From: Frankiales bacterium
Lineage (GTDB): Bacteria > Actinomycetota > Actinomycetes > Mycobacteriales > Jatrophihabitantaceae
Assembly: GCA_025966315.1 (NCBI GenBank)
Contig: JAOPUZ010000056.1
Span: 1 to 55,007 of the forward strand
Reading direction: 5' to 3'
Length of the DNA stretch: 55,007 nt
Numbering within the stretch: position 1 is the first letter of the stretch; every line of letters begins with the position of its first letter. A program made the position numbers and the translations under genes. The notes under the pieces were generated by a model. It did no database searches and was not told the origin of the DNA. It saw nothing but the letters and a program-made list of their open reading frames with translations. Shown in pieces: positions 9,901-18,068 of this stretch.

Positions 9901-11198
9901 TCGGTGGCCAGCCAGCGGTCGGCCGTTGGCAGGATCATCCGTAGCTGGTGCAGCTCACGCCGCAGGTTGGTCCTGGCCTGTCCCTCCGTGGAGTCCGGCC
10001 AGAACAGCCCGGCCATGTGTTCGCGGCGTTGCGGTGCCCCGCGATGCAGCAGCAGATACGTCAACATCGCCAGCGCGCGGGGTGAGCGCAACGCGGCCAG
10101 CTCGGTGCCGTTCACAGCCAGCCGCTGTTCACCGAGCAGCGAGATCTCGAGCAGTTCGGTCGGTTCAGCGTCCGTCGTCGGTTCAGCGTCCGTCGTCGGT
10201 TCAGCGTCGTCGGTCGTCGGTTCAGCGTCGGTCGTCGGTTCAGCGTCGGTCGTCGGTTCGGCGCCGGTCGTTGGCTCAGCGAGAGTCGCTGGATCAGCGT
10301 GTACCGAGGACGAGGCTGCGGTCGAGACCGAGGTCGCAGATGACGGGGTAACGGGTCGCTGGATATCCGGCGGCGGCGCGGCCGACCGCGCGGGCGGGTG
10401 CCACTCCAGCTTGGCGTCCTGGGTCAGAATTGCCTGGTGGAGCTGCTGCAACGGCGGGCTCGGATCAATGCCGAGCCCTTCGTCGAGCAGAGCCCGCAAG
10501 TCCCGAAATGCGGTCAGCGCTTCGGCTTGTCGCCCACAGCGATACAAGGCGAGCATGCGCTGTTCGTGCAACCGCTCGCGCAACGGATTGCCCTCGATGA
10601 GCCGATCGAGTTCGATCACCGCCGACGCGTGCCGGCCCAGCGCCAGTTCGGCCGTGATGCGTGACTCGGCGGCACCCAGGCGTAGCTGGTCGAGCCGGGT
10701 GGCCAGCGGCAGTACGAATTGAAAGTCGGCCAGGTCGGCAAGCACCTCACCTCGCCAGAGGCCCAGCGCGCTATCGAGCGCCAGCGATGCCTCGACGTAT
10801 CGCCGGCTGGCGAGCAAGTCGTCGCCAGCTCGCAGCTGCCGTTCGAACTTCTCCGCATCCAGTGCGTCCTGCCCAGCATTGAGCTGGTAGCCGCCCGGGG
10901 CGGTGACCAGGATGCGGCTCGCAACCCCACGCCCGCGTCCCGGATCCAGCGCCTCGCGCAGGTGGAATACATACGTCTGAATGGTGGCGAGGTAGCCCGA
11001 TTGCCGGCGCTCGCCCCACAGGCCGTCCGCAAGCTGGCCGACTGACACCACCTCGCGGATGTCACCGAGAAGCTGCGCCAGTACGGCCTTCTGCTGCCGG
11101 CCGCCCAGTACCAGTGGCTGGCCCGCACGCGTTACCCGCAACGGACCGAGCAGACCGAACGCCAGCTCGTCCCCCGCGCCGTCCAGTGCTGCGGTCAC
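6933..11198 (-). CDS. Giant SARP-type regulator: two BTAD modules, AAA ATPase, TPR repeats
   Basis: About 1421 residues from a GTG at 11198 (GGGGAG upstream). Alternatives at 11303 and 11333 add 35-45 codons of poorer GC3. Order: winged-helix plus BTAD module (about 14-260); Ala/Pro/Thr linker with seven AEPTTD-type repeats (about 307-347); a second winged-helix/BTAD module beginning LEISLLGEQRLAV (about 351-590); an AAA/STAND ATPase with Walker A GEAGVGKS (about 670) and Walker B LLVLDDLQW (about 778); then helical TPR-like repeats to the C-terminus. Large SARPs usually have one BTAD module, so a fused pair is unusual. Expected role: ATP-dependent transcription activator. Targets are unknown, and the neighbouring pca/oxidase operon is only a positional candidate. 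Confidence 0.85.
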   Translation of the reverse strand: MTAALDGAGDELAFGLLGPLRVTRAGQPLVLGGRQQKAVLAQLLGDIREVVSVGQLADGLWGERRQSGYLATIQTYVFHLREALDPGRGRGVASRILVTAPGGYQLNAGQDALDAEKFERQLRAGDDLLASRRYVEASLALDSALGLWRGEVLADLADFQFVLPLATRLDQLRLGAAESRITAELALGRHASAVIELDRLIEGNPLRERLHEQRMLALYRCGRQAEALTAFRDLRALLDEGLGIDPSPPLQQLHQAILTQDAKLEWHPPARSAAPPPDIQRPVTPSSATSVSTAASSSVHADPATLAEPTTGAEPTTDAEPTTDAEPTTDDAEPTTDAEPTTDAEPTELLEISLLGEQRLAVNGTELAALRSPRALAMLTYLLLHRGAPQRREHMAGLFWPDSTEGQARTNLRRELHQLRMILPTADRWLATDGQTLTWRLDTGYRLDLAVFETAVEAAARARSAGDPGAFRRAATKAIGAYRGELVPGLYDEWIAGERDRLRRSCVTVLDQLVELERATGSYGEAIAAARRRIDLEPLEEVGYRTLLHLQGLSGDRAAALRTYHRCAAVLERELGIVPDRTTTQEYERLARTDPVAPVPKRGSTEELPGNGPVRFVGRQRELGILAECWRAAVTRPIDHGAVDGVDPADPAMLANGTVGAAVGVAVVTGEAGVGKSRLLDELVAIAHQSGAIVARARCFAAGDRLPLAPVSEWLRSPALLAERGRLDPVWASEVDRLVPPPNTDRPSPPSPMADAWQRHRFFEGLAHAVLVASRPTLLVLDDLQWCDEDTAAWLQLLLRLGQGHPLLIAAATRPEEILDNPPVADTMRALRSAGVVTDVELNPLSAEETAELTTAVLGPEASIDAHHLHDSTGGFPLFVIESAHASTLAADPAHDGRPPPRVRAVLSGRIAQAGPAAREIAGLAAAIGRDFSLELLIAASDLQFEAVVEAVDELWRRRIIREHSANSYDFAHDLLRDAAYNETSPPRRSLLHHRIAQALEELYADDLELAAAALADHHERAGQPRRAVPHHVRAAQAATAVFANREAIRHYRRAAELLRQAPAGRERDAAELAIRHAMGAPLNALYGYASTELQSVFEQGIALAERLGDTKERLLNLTGLFAVRYVQGHINEAARIARSNLELSRRHPEVAGQAHLAMGGALTSLAQHEAALEHLELAHELSGNAPIQLVGTRADVHARAWSAHPYWLLGRDEEALQWAEWAMARAEETEQPYSLAVALAYATITNQLRGDRPRILDCSSRLRELCTRYEFAYYPEWAVIIQGWCIGGTDGAEQIRAALGRLRTAGALVRQPYFMALLADTLIDAGQADAAGAVLDAGRASAAVHDDRWWLPELWRLDARRHPGTAGETMLRRAIALADNQRSPSLRARSESDLGERGRTANASRTVGNLAWPSDSSRAG
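10158..10280 (-). repeat. 18-bp in-frame tandem repeat coding (AEPTTD)n
   Basis: About seven tandem copies of an 18-bp unit (on the + strand GTTCAGCGTCGGTCGTCG with small variations, one unit carrying an extra codon) encode AEPTTD/AEPTTG repeats. They form the linker between the two BTAD modules of the giant regulator. The repeats stay in frame, so copy-number change would alter linker length without breaking the protein. Confidence 0.85.
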
Positions 11199-11370
11199 AC
11201 CGCACCACCGCTCCCCGAGTAGTGGAGACGCTTCGCTGGCTGAGGCTACGCTGTGTGGCTGCTGTCCCGTCAGCTTCCAAGCCGTTTCCAAGCCGCCCGT
11301 CATGCCGACGCTGGCATCAAGCTGCGTCGGCACGGCGGGCGGTGCGCGGGGAGGGCACCGGGGGCGGCGG

Positions 11371-11652
11371 TCAGGCCAGGCTGGCGTGAACTGGGGCGCG
11401 GTCGGCGCGGTGGCTGCGGCGGTTGACGGCCGCGACGACGAGGAGAGTGAGGATCACGGCGGCGATCGCGACGACCGCGAATTGCCAGAGTGGCGTGCTG
11501 TCGTAGCCGCTGGTGGCCGTGGGGCTGTTCGGCTGTGCCGGCGTGGCCAGCGAGCCGTCGGCGGGACGTTGCGCCATCGCGGCCGGGGCAAACAATGCCG
11601 CCGCGAAAGCAAAGCCGGTGATGATGGTGAGGAAGCGTCGGATGGAACGCAT
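11371..11652 (-). CDS. Small secreted/membrane protein, signal peptide plus C-terminal TM
   Basis: 93 residues from the ATG at 11652, with AGAAGGAG correctly spaced upstream. Residues 1-28 are a signal peptide (MRSIRRFL then a hydrophobic core ending in APAAMAQ). A Pro/Ser/Thr spacer follows, then one membrane helix at about residues 56-77 (WQFAVVAIAAVILTLLVVAAV) and a short basic tail. No family was recognised. It lies 172 bp upstream of the giant regulator on the same strand and may share its regulation. Confidence 0.7.
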   Translation of the reverse strand: MRSIRRFLTIITGFAFAAALFAPAAMAQRPADGSLATPAQPNSPTATSGYDSTPLWQFAVVAIAAVILTLLVVAAVNRRSHRADRAPVHASLA

Positions 11653-11995
11653 GTCGGGCTCCTTCTGAGTACCGGTCACGATCGGGCCGGCGGCGGTTTG
11701 GTTGACCGCCATAGCGCACCATCGAGCGCTTGGACCTTCATTTCCAAGGCTCCAAGCGCGCCCGTTCAAGTCCGGAACGCCCTCGCGTCTGCGTTGATGC
11801 GCTGATCACGGCCACGCCGCGTTTAGCGGACCAGGCGTCCAGGATTGGCCACTGCAAAGCAGCGAGCGGAGCTCCGCCCGCACGTTGCGCGACGCATCCT
11901 GCGACTCACGTAACACGATGCTTCGCGCGCCCGGCGAGAAGATGGGCGAGTTCTAAGGTCGCGGACTTCGAGGATGGTGGCGATGGTGACGGTGG
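11653..11995. other. 343-bp gap with one strong hairpin
   Basis: No convincing gene. A hairpin is visible at 11726-11759: GCGCTTGGA pairs with TCCAAGCGC, and inside it CCTT pairs with AAGG around a 7-nt loop. No U-run follows on either strand. It sits between tRNA-Phe and the small membrane protein, so it could end the tRNA transcript or act in the leader of the 11371-11652 gene. Confidence 0.45.
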
Positions 11996-12069
11996 TGGCC
12001 AGGGGCGGGATCGAACCGCCGACCTACCGCTTTTCAGGCGGTCGCTCGTACCATCTGAGCTACCTGGCC
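11996..12069 (-). tRNA. tRNA-Phe (GAA)
   Basis: Acceptor stem GGCCAGG/CCTGGCC, D-arm GCTC...GAGC, anticodon stem ACCGC/GCGGT with loop CTGAAAA (anticodon GAA) and T-arm GGCGG TTCGATC CCGCC. The discriminator is A, and CCA is encoded at 11993-11995. Confidence 0.95.
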
Positions 12070-12130
12070 GTGCCGCCCGAGCCGGGCAAGCACTGCTGAC
12101 TGATCCGCAGACCAGCAAGCTTCGAGGAGT

Positions 12131-12841
12131 CTACAGCCCGGCCGCGGCGGCGTCGTAGCGGTCCAGAATCACGTCGGCCACCAACGGATGAGCGCCCAGC
12201 GGTTCGGCCACTCCGGCGGACCAGATCTCGCGAGCTTCGACGTGGACGCGGTCATTGAAGTAACCCGGGGCGAGCAGGTAGTTGGCCACGTAGCTGCCGT
12301 CGGGGACGCCCAGGTACCACTGTTCATCGCTCAGGACCCGGGTCAACACCCGGCCGTTGACCAGCTGTTCGAGCTGCCGTCCGACCTCGGCGATCTCGTC
12401 GGCGGCCGCGGGATCCGACGATCCGGAGGCCAGCAGCACGATGTCGTCGCCGGCCTGCGCGAGTGCTGCAACTGCCACCTGGCTGGTCGGATGCTCGTGG
12501 CTCATCACTTGGCGGAGCCGATCCAGTAGCGCCCGGGCGATCCGCGGGTCTGGGCCGAGCGGTCGTCCGATCGCCGTCCGCGCCCGATCGCCGATCACGG
12601 CCGGGATGTCCACCCGGACGTGATAGCCGGTGGACAGCAGTAAGGGGACGATGACCACCGGCCCCTCGATGCCGGGTAGCAGGCTAGCCAGTGACGGCTC
12701 GGCTGCTTCCAGCCAACACAACTCGACCGGCAGCCCGGGGCGTTTTGTGCGCACCACGTTCATCAGTCGCTGCACGGTGGCCAGGCCGTTCGGGTTCTGG
12801 GTACCGTGCGCGACTGCCACCAGGGTCGGGGTCTCAGTCAT
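12131..12841 (-). CDS. cbiX: Sirohydrochlorin chelatase, CbiX/SirB family
   Basis: 236 residues from the ATG at 12841. The N-terminal VAVAHGTQNPNG holds the first metal-binding His (about residue 11), and LLLSTGYHVRVDIP holds the second. The second half (LLASGSSDPAAADE) repeats the fold, as expected for the two-domain long form. The family inserts Fe or Co into sirohydrochlorin for siroheme or cobalamin, in the cytoplasm. No other tetrapyrrole gene is adjacent; it sits between tRNA-Asp and tRNA-Phe genes with a terminator just upstream of its start, so it must use its own promoter or readthrough. Confidence 0.85.
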   Translation of the reverse strand: MTETPTLVAVAHGTQNPNGLATVQRLMNVVRTKRPGLPVELCWLEAAEPSLASLLPGIEGPVVIVPLLLSTGYHVRVDIPAVIGDRARTAIGRPLGPDPRIARALLDRLRQVMSHEHPTSQVAVAALAQAGDDIVLLASGSSDPAAADEIAEVGRQLEQLVNGRVLTRVLSDEQWYLGVPDGSYVANYLLAPGYFNDRVHVEAREIWSAGVAEPLGAHPLVADVILDRYDAAAAGL

Positions 12842-12870
12842 CCGCGTCGAGCATGCCAGCCTCGACAACG

Positions 12871-12909
12871 AAAAAAAGTCCGGCCCCTCGCTGTTGCGAG
12901 GGACCGGAC
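12871..12909 (-). terminator. Rho-independent terminator of the tRNA-Glu/tRNA-Asp transcript
   Basis: On the minus strand GTCCGGTCCCTCGC pairs with GCGAGGGGCCGGAC around AACA with one mismatch, followed by seven T. It lies directly downstream of tRNA-Asp and upstream of cbiX. Confidence 0.9.
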
Positions 12910-12916
12910 CACCGTG

Positions 12917-12990
12917 CGACCCCGACGGGACTCGAACCCGCGACCTCCGCCGTGACAGGGCGGCGCGCTAACCAACTGCGCTACGGGGCC
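12917..12990 (-). tRNA. tRNA-Asp (GTC)
   Basis: Acceptor GGCCCCG/CGGGGTC (one G-T pair), D-arm GCGC...GCGC, anticodon loop CTGTCAC (GTC) and T-arm CGGG TTCGAGT CCCG. The discriminator is G and no CCA is encoded. Confidence 0.95.
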
Positions 12991-13043
12991 TCGTTGGTCG
13001 ATTCGAACTACCGAACCGACCGGGCGAGAGCCAGGCTACTACG

Positions 13044-13116
13044 TACCCCCAACGGGATTCGAACCCGTGCTACCGCCGTGAAAGGGCGGCGTCCTAGGCC
13101 ACTAGACGATGGGGGC
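13044..13116 (-). tRNA. tRNA-Glu (TTC)
   Basis: Acceptor GCCCCCA/TGGGGGT, anticodon loop CTTTCAC (TTC) in a CCGCC/GGCGG stem, and T-arm ACGGG TTCGAAT CCCGT. It is the first gene of a Glu-Asp tRNA transcript ending at the terminator at 12871-12909. Confidence 0.95.
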
Positions 13117-13212
13117 CGGCTTTGGACAACCAGCCGATCTTAGCCGCGCTGGAAGGCTCGCTCAGCATAGGGGACGTCCGGCTGGCATTCCAAAACGTGA
13201 CCTCCAGCCGAA

Positions 13213-15708
13213 CTAGGGATTCCTGACCTGATTCTTGACGGGATGCTTGATGCCGTCCAGCGCCTCAGCGGGCAACAACTCGTAGCGCGGATTGGCCAAG
13301 GCGAGATGGCCCTTGTACTCGCCGACCGTGCCGGTGACCCGCACCGCCGAGCCCGGCTCGATACCCGGGATCCGGGTCCGCCCGAAGAACAGAAGTCGCA
13401 TGCCGCCGGTCTCGTCGAAGACCTGTGCCTCCAGCGATTTCCCGGCCGTCGTGCCCACTTGGACGATCTTGATCCGGCCCTCGATCGTGACCCGCTGCTT
13501 CCATTTCACGCCCGCGATCGGCATGATGCCGTCCGCATTGGGCTCCAGCTCTGGCTCGTCTGCTATCGCCTTGACCTTGTCGGCGACTTCGGCCCTTGCC
13601 TTCGGTGTGGGCTCGTCGGCCGGGCGTTCCTCGGTGTCGGCGTCAGTGGTGGTCATGGCCGGTGAGTTGGCCTCGGCTCGGCGCCGTTCCAGCTCTCGTT
13701 CCTGCTGCTCGTTCAGGGTCGTGTCGAACGGCACAATGGTGGCCGAGACGTGCGGGATGCGGCCCATCGATTCCGCGATCCGGTCAGCCGTTCGATCGTG
13801 CAAGATGCGCTGCGATATCCGCTTGAAGGTCCGGCGCGGCAGCAGCAACGTGACTTCCGCGCGTTCCCCGACCACTGCGCCGAGGGCCGTCTCACCCACC
13901 GCGCGCAGCAACCGGCGGTCCTGGCACTCGACGATTTCCAGCGGCACCCGGTCACCCAGCCCGCGGTCGATCCAACTGCGCTGCAGGCTGTCGGCGACCT
14001 GGCTGTCGAGCATGATGTGCACCGCGCGCAGCTCGGTCGGATGTAACGAACCCGCGTAGCGCAGCGCCCGGACTACGGCGAGATCCAGCCGGTCGACGAG
14101 CACCAGCACGACGTGGCGCGGGTAATTCGGTGCGGTTTTGCCCGCCTTGCCGAGTTCTGTCACCAACTCCAGGGAGCGCGCTTCGTCGCGATACTGCTGG
14201 TTCAGCCGCATCAGCAGGAACCAGAGCAGCGGCCCGACGACCAGCACCACCCAGGCGCCCTCGGTGAATTTCACCACCGCCGTGATGATCACGATCGCCA
14301 GCGAAAGGCCGCCACCGGAGGCGTTGATCCACCATTTCCGGCGCCAGTTCGCCTCCTTGTGAATGGTGTGATATTTCGCCATGCCGAAGCCGGCCAGCGT
14401 GAACCCGGTGAACACCCCGAGTGCGTAGAACGGCACCAGCTTGTCGACGCTGGCTTTGCCGATGATCACCAGCAGGATCGAGAAGGCGGTGAGAATGAAG
14501 ATGCCGTTGCTGAAGGCCAACCGGTGGCCGCGACGGGTCAGCTGCCGGGGCAGGAATGAGTCTTCGGCGACGAAGTTGGCGAGGAAGGGGAATCCGGTGA
14601 ACGGCGTGTTGGCGCCGGTGAACAAGATCAGGGCGGTTGCCAGGTTGACGATGATCGAACCGACGTGCCCGAACATGCCGGTGCCCAATGCGGCCCGCGC
14701 GACCTGCGAGATGACGGTGGGCGAACCGTGCTGGAACGGCGCCGAGTGCGTTTCCATCGCGAGGTAACCGATGCCGATGACCAAGAAGGCCAGCATGCTC
14801 GACATGATCACCAGCGTCCGGCGGGCGTTGGGCCCGGGCGGCTGTTTGAACGCGCTGACACCGTCGGAGATTGCTTCAAGACCGGTCAACGAAGACCCGC
14901 CGTTCGCGAACGCCTTCAACAGATAGAAGATCGCTATACCCGACAGGATTTGATGGTTCTCGTTGATGATCGGGATCTGCGAAACGCCGCCGATCACCCG
15001 GTCGGTGCCGTATTTAGGCAGGTCGCCGAATACCTCGCGGACCACCCCGATGAGGATGACGATGCTCATGCAGGCGAAGAAGAAGTATGTGGGAAAGGCG
15101 AACGCCTGGCCGGCCTCCCGGATGCCCCGCAGGTTCCCGTACGCGAGTAGGACGATGATCGCGATCGCCATCTCGACCCGGTAAGGCTCCAGGGAGTGAA
15201 TAGTCGAGGTGATCGCGGCGACACCGGCGGCGGCCTGCACGGCCACCGTCACGATGTAGTCGATCAGCAGGGCTACGGCGGCAATCTGAGCGGTCTTGTA
15301 ACCGAAGTTCTCACGGCAGACGACGTACGAGCCACCGGCCCGCGTATAGGCCATCACGACCTCGCGGTACGACAGCGTCATCAACGTCAGGATGACCAGG
15401 ATGACGGCGGTCATCGGCGCGAGAATATGGAAGCCGGCCAGGCCGAAAACGCCCAGCAGCACGATCAGCATCTCTTCGGTGCCGTACGCCGAGGACGAGA
15501 TGCAGTCACTGGACAGCACGCCCAGCGCCAGTCGCTTGGACAGCTTCTCTTCGTGCAACTGGGCGCTGACCAGCGGCGGGCCGAGCAACACCCGCTTGAC
15601 GCGGTAACCGAGTCGTTCGGGCAGCGAGATCGTGCTGGCCAGCGCAGGCGCCGCAGCCTGTTCGCTCTTGGCGGCGTGCGGCAGCGCGCTCGACTGCACA
15701 TCGGTCAT
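13213..15708 (-). CDS. KimA-like APC-fold permease fused to a C-terminal OB-fold domain
   Basis: About 831 residues from the ATG at 15708 (another in-frame ATG is at 15741). The N-terminal half is an APC-superfamily transporter with about 12 membrane helices. The segment SSDCISSSAYGTEEML resembles the ASDALSSxAY signature of the KimA potassium importers. After the last helix comes a cytoplasmic domain with a USP/nucleotide-binding look (VVLVLVDRLDLAVVRALRYA), as in KimA. A charged linker follows, then a roughly 80-residue OB-fold (WKQRVTIEGRIKIVQVG ... VTGTVGEYKGHLALANPRYEL) like the RecG/OB-fold proteins that are separate neighbours of this permease in other actinobacteria. Likely role: potassium or amino-acid uptake. 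The fusion is unusual. Confidence 0.85.
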   Translation of the reverse strand: MTDVQSSALPHAAKSEQAAAPALASTISLPERLGYRVKRVLLGPPLVSAQLHEEKLSKRLALGVLSSDCISSSAYGTEEMLIVLLGVFGLAGFHILAPMTAVILVILTLMTLSYREVVMAYTRAGGSYVVCRENFGYKTAQIAAVALLIDYIVTVAVQAAAGVAAITSTIHSLEPYRVEMAIAIIVLLAYGNLRGIREAGQAFAFPTYFFFACMSIVILIGVVREVFGDLPKYGTDRVIGGVSQIPIINENHQILSGIAIFYLLKAFANGGSSLTGLEAISDGVSAFKQPPGPNARRTLVIMSSMLAFLVIGIGYLAMETHSAPFQHGSPTVISQVARAALGTGMFGHVGSIIVNLATALILFTGANTPFTGFPFLANFVAEDSFLPRQLTRRGHRLAFSNGIFILTAFSILLVIIGKASVDKLVPFYALGVFTGFTLAGFGMAKYHTIHKEANWRRKWWINASGGGLSLAIVIITAVVKFTEGAWVVLVVGPLLWFLLMRLNQQYRDEARSLELVTELGKAGKTAPNYPRHVVLVLVDRLDLAVVRALRYAGSLHPTELRAVHIMLDSQVADSLQRSWIDRGLGDRVPLEIVECQDRRLLRAVGETALGAVVGERAEVTLLLPRRTFKRISQRILHDRTADRIAESMGRIPHVSATIVPFDTTLNEQQERELERRRAEANSPAMTTTDADTEERPADEPTPKARAEVADKVKAIADEPELEPNADGIMPIAGVKWKQRVTIEGRIKIVQVGTTAGKSLEAQVFDETGGMRLLFFGRTRIPGIEPGSAVRVTGTVGEYKGHLALANPRYELLPAEALDGIKHPVKNQVRNP

Positions 15709-15757
15709 GGCCGATACGGTACGACCTTCCGCCGGATGCATACGATTCGCGTGCTAT

Positions 15758-16732
15758 TCAGAGACGGACGGCACGGATTTCGCCGACCTCTCGGGCACCA
15801 GTGAATACCGGGATGCGCTCCAGTTCGGCCAGTGATGCATCGGGGACGCCGAGTCTGCGCAGTGCGGCCACGATGGCAACGTCGGCCGCCCGCGACGATC
15901 CGTCGTCGATCTTGAGCGCGAGCGCGCCGCCGTCCGGCAGGGCGGCGGCATAGACGCCCTCCGCCCCGTCCTTCACGATGGCGCCCGCCACCGTGGACAT
16001 CAGCACGGTGTTGCGTCGACCGGTGCCGCCAACGAGCTGCGGGAACTCCCGCATCGCGGTGGCCACTCGATGCTCAGCGGGTGACTGTGCGTCCGCGCCC
16101 TGATGTCGCGCTCGGCCGATTCGGGAGAATGCTCGCGCCAGGCCGATGAGACTGATCGCGAACGTAGGCGCGCCGCAGCCGTCCACGCCGATCGCGGAGA
16201 TCGGTTCGTCCGCCAGCTCGGATGCGGTCGCGGCCAGCAGCTGCTGCAACGGATGGGCCGGATCGAGGTAGCCCGAGACCGGCCAGTTGTTGTGCAGGCA
16301 CGCTCGCAGCATTGCGGTGTGCTGGCCGGAGCAATTCATGGCCAACCGTCGTTCGGTCCGTCCGGCGGCGAGGTAGTCGCGCTGTTCGGCCGGACCCAAC
16401 GGCAACGCGGGCGGACACTCCAGGTCCTGCTCGGTCAGCCCGGCGGCAGTCAGCTCGGCCTGGATCAGGTTGAGGTGCTGGTTCGAGCCAGAATGCGAGC
16501 TTGCGGCCAAGGCCAGCTCCGAGGCGCTGAGTTCCACGCCCGAGCGAAGCAGACCGACCGCCTGTACGGGTTTGAGCGCAGACCTCGCGAACACGGGTTG
16601 GCGCGGTTGCCCCTGCTCGGCCAGCACAATACCGTCCGCAACAATCACGACGACGTGCCCGGTATGTAGAGATTCGACGATGCCGCCGCGAGTGACCTCT
16701 ACCAGCGGCTCCCCTGACGTCAGCGCGATCAT
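15758..16732 (-). CDS. L-asparaginase II family (thermolabile, ReAV-like)
   Basis: 324 residues, the usual length of the Asparaginase_II family, which is unrelated to the E. coli AnsA/AnsB fold. Visible landmarks: FARSALKPVQA (the SxxK catalytic pair), ASSHSG, NCSGQHTAML with the conserved Cys, and DGCGAPTFA. It is expected to hydrolyse asparagine to aspartate and ammonia in the cytoplasm. Its ATG overlaps the stop of tyrA by one base (TGATG), so the two are translationally coupled. The metabolic reason for the pairing is not obvious. Confidence 0.88.
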   Translation of the reverse strand: MIALTSGEPLVEVTRGGIVESLHTGHVVVIVADGIVLAEQGQPRQPVFARSALKPVQAVGLLRSGVELSASELALAASSHSGSNQHLNLIQAELTAAGLTEQDLECPPALPLGPAEQRDYLAAGRTERRLAMNCSGQHTAMLRACLHNNWPVSGYLDPAHPLQQLLAATASELADEPISAIGVDGCGAPTFAISLIGLARAFSRIGRARHQGADAQSPAEHRVATAMREFPQLVGGTGRRNTVLMSTVAGAIVKDGAEGVYAAALPDGGALALKIDDGSSRAADVAIVAALRRLGVPDASLAELERIPVFTGAREVGEIRAVRL

Positions 16733-17775
16733 CAGATCAGATAAGGGCTACCGGTGTGCGACGCCACCCGTGGGGAGGGTGCGTCGTCACCCGGCGCTGA
16801 GCCGCTCGGCCGCATTCCGAGCAGCCGGATGTGGGCCGGGCCCGGCTCGTCGGACTGGACCACCGTGGTTATCCAGCCGCCGTCCCGGCCGTGCTGGCGC
16901 AACACCGCGGGGTCGGCGGGCAGCTCGACCGGTACGAACGCCCGCCGTTCCCAGTCCATCCGGGCGTGGTTGCCGGCGCGGGCCAGGGGCAGGATCGAAC
17001 CACCGGTGGACAGCGCCTCGCGGCTTTCCCTCAGCCACCCGATCGCGTCGTCGAGGGCGTCGACCAGGGCCGGGTTCCCGTCACACCAGGTGGCGACCAG
17101 CTCCGGCCTGGTACGTGCGACCCGGCTGCCCGACAGGTACGAACCGGCGGCCAGCGACAGACCCAGTTCGCCACCGTGCAGCCCGGTGAGGGCGAGCGCT
17201 TCGGCCAGGACGTGCGGCAAGCCGATGACGCGGGCGATGGCACTGTCTTGTTCGGCCGCCGTGGTCGGCACCGGCTTGGCACCGAGGTCGCAGAGCAGTA
17301 CGGCCAGGCCGAGCCAGGCGTCCAGATCGGTGTCGTCCTCCAGGGTGAGCGACCACGGTGCGTCGCGGAACAGCAGCGGGTCCGACGCGAGGAACCCGGA
17401 CTGCTCGGTGCCGGCTAGCGGATGACCGCCGACGAACCGGACGCCCGGCAGCAGCCGGTGCACGCGATCCAACACCGGCAGCTTGAGTGTCCCGACGTCG
17501 GTGATGATGCAGCCGGACTTCAGGCCATTTCGGATGGAAAGCAGTGCTTCGTCCAGGTTGGGCAGCGGCATGGCCAGCACGACCAGGTCGGCCTGGGAGA
17601 CCGCTTCGGCAGGGGTGACCGCAACGTTGTAGCCGGCTCCGCGGGCCGCGCCGGACTCGGTGGGATCCGGGTCGTAACCAATTACCGAGTGGCCGCCGCG
17701 GGTCAATGCCTGCACGACTGAGCCGCCGATCAGGCCGAGGCCCAGCACGGCGATTCGAGAAAACGTGGAAGGCAC
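16732..17775 (-). CDS. tyrA: Prephenate dehydrogenase
   Basis: 347 residues from a GTG at 17775. It has an N-terminal NAD(P)-binding motif IAVLGLGLIGGSV, the DPDP segment, TDVGTLK, and the catalytic region GGHPLAGTEQSGF with the prephenate-binding His and Glu. A helical dimerisation domain follows (EQDSAIARVIGLPHVLAEALA). It converts prephenate to 4-hydroxyphenylpyruvate for tyrosine synthesis. No ACT domain is evident, so feedback regulation by tyrosine through such a domain is not expected. It is divergent from the deaminase-associated genes. Confidence 0.9.
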   Translation of the reverse strand: MPSTFSRIAVLGLGLIGGSVVQALTRGGHSVIGYDPDPTESGAARGAGYNVAVTPAEAVSQADLVVLAMPLPNLDEALLSIRNGLKSGCIITDVGTLKLPVLDRVHRLLPGVRFVGGHPLAGTEQSGFLASDPLLFRDAPWSLTLEDDTDLDAWLGLAVLLCDLGAKPVPTTAAEQDSAIARVIGLPHVLAEALALTGLHGGELGLSLAAGSYLSGSRVARTRPELVATWCDGNPALVDALDDAIGWLRESREALSTGGSILPLARAGNHARMDWERRAFVPVELPADPAVLRQHGRDGGWITTVVQSDEPGPAHIRLLGMRPSGSAPGDDAPSPRVASHTGSPYLI

Positions 17776-18068
17776 CCGCAGAACCTAGCCGCCTCGACTG
17801 ACGCTATTGCGTGCTGGCCGCCCGGCGTGACCGTACCGATGCCGGTATGACACTCGATAGGAATCTGCTTCAACTGCGACGTGAGCCAGACAACGAGTAC
17901 CGGCCTGACGTCACTGTTGTGCAATGGTCTCCGGTATCGACTTTGCCCCGGACAGAGTCCGTGCCAGGATCGACACCGTCCGGTCCATCGAGTCCAATTA
18001 CCTACCCCTATCCATCACTCCCAGCAAGCCTCGACATCCGGCAAGTTGGCGTTCGGAGGGCATCGACC
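17776..18068. other. Divergent gap between tyrA and the tadA cluster
   Basis: 293 bp with no supported gene. It must hold leftward (tyrA) and rightward (18069) promoters. No clear consensus -35/-10 pair stood out. An open frame joins it to 18069, but the GGAGG directly before the ATG at 18069 fixes the start there. Confidence 0.4.

Noticed and set aside
10158-10280. Possible CRISPR-like repeats
   Set aside because: 18-bp units are contiguous with no spacers and encode an in-frame peptide repeat.
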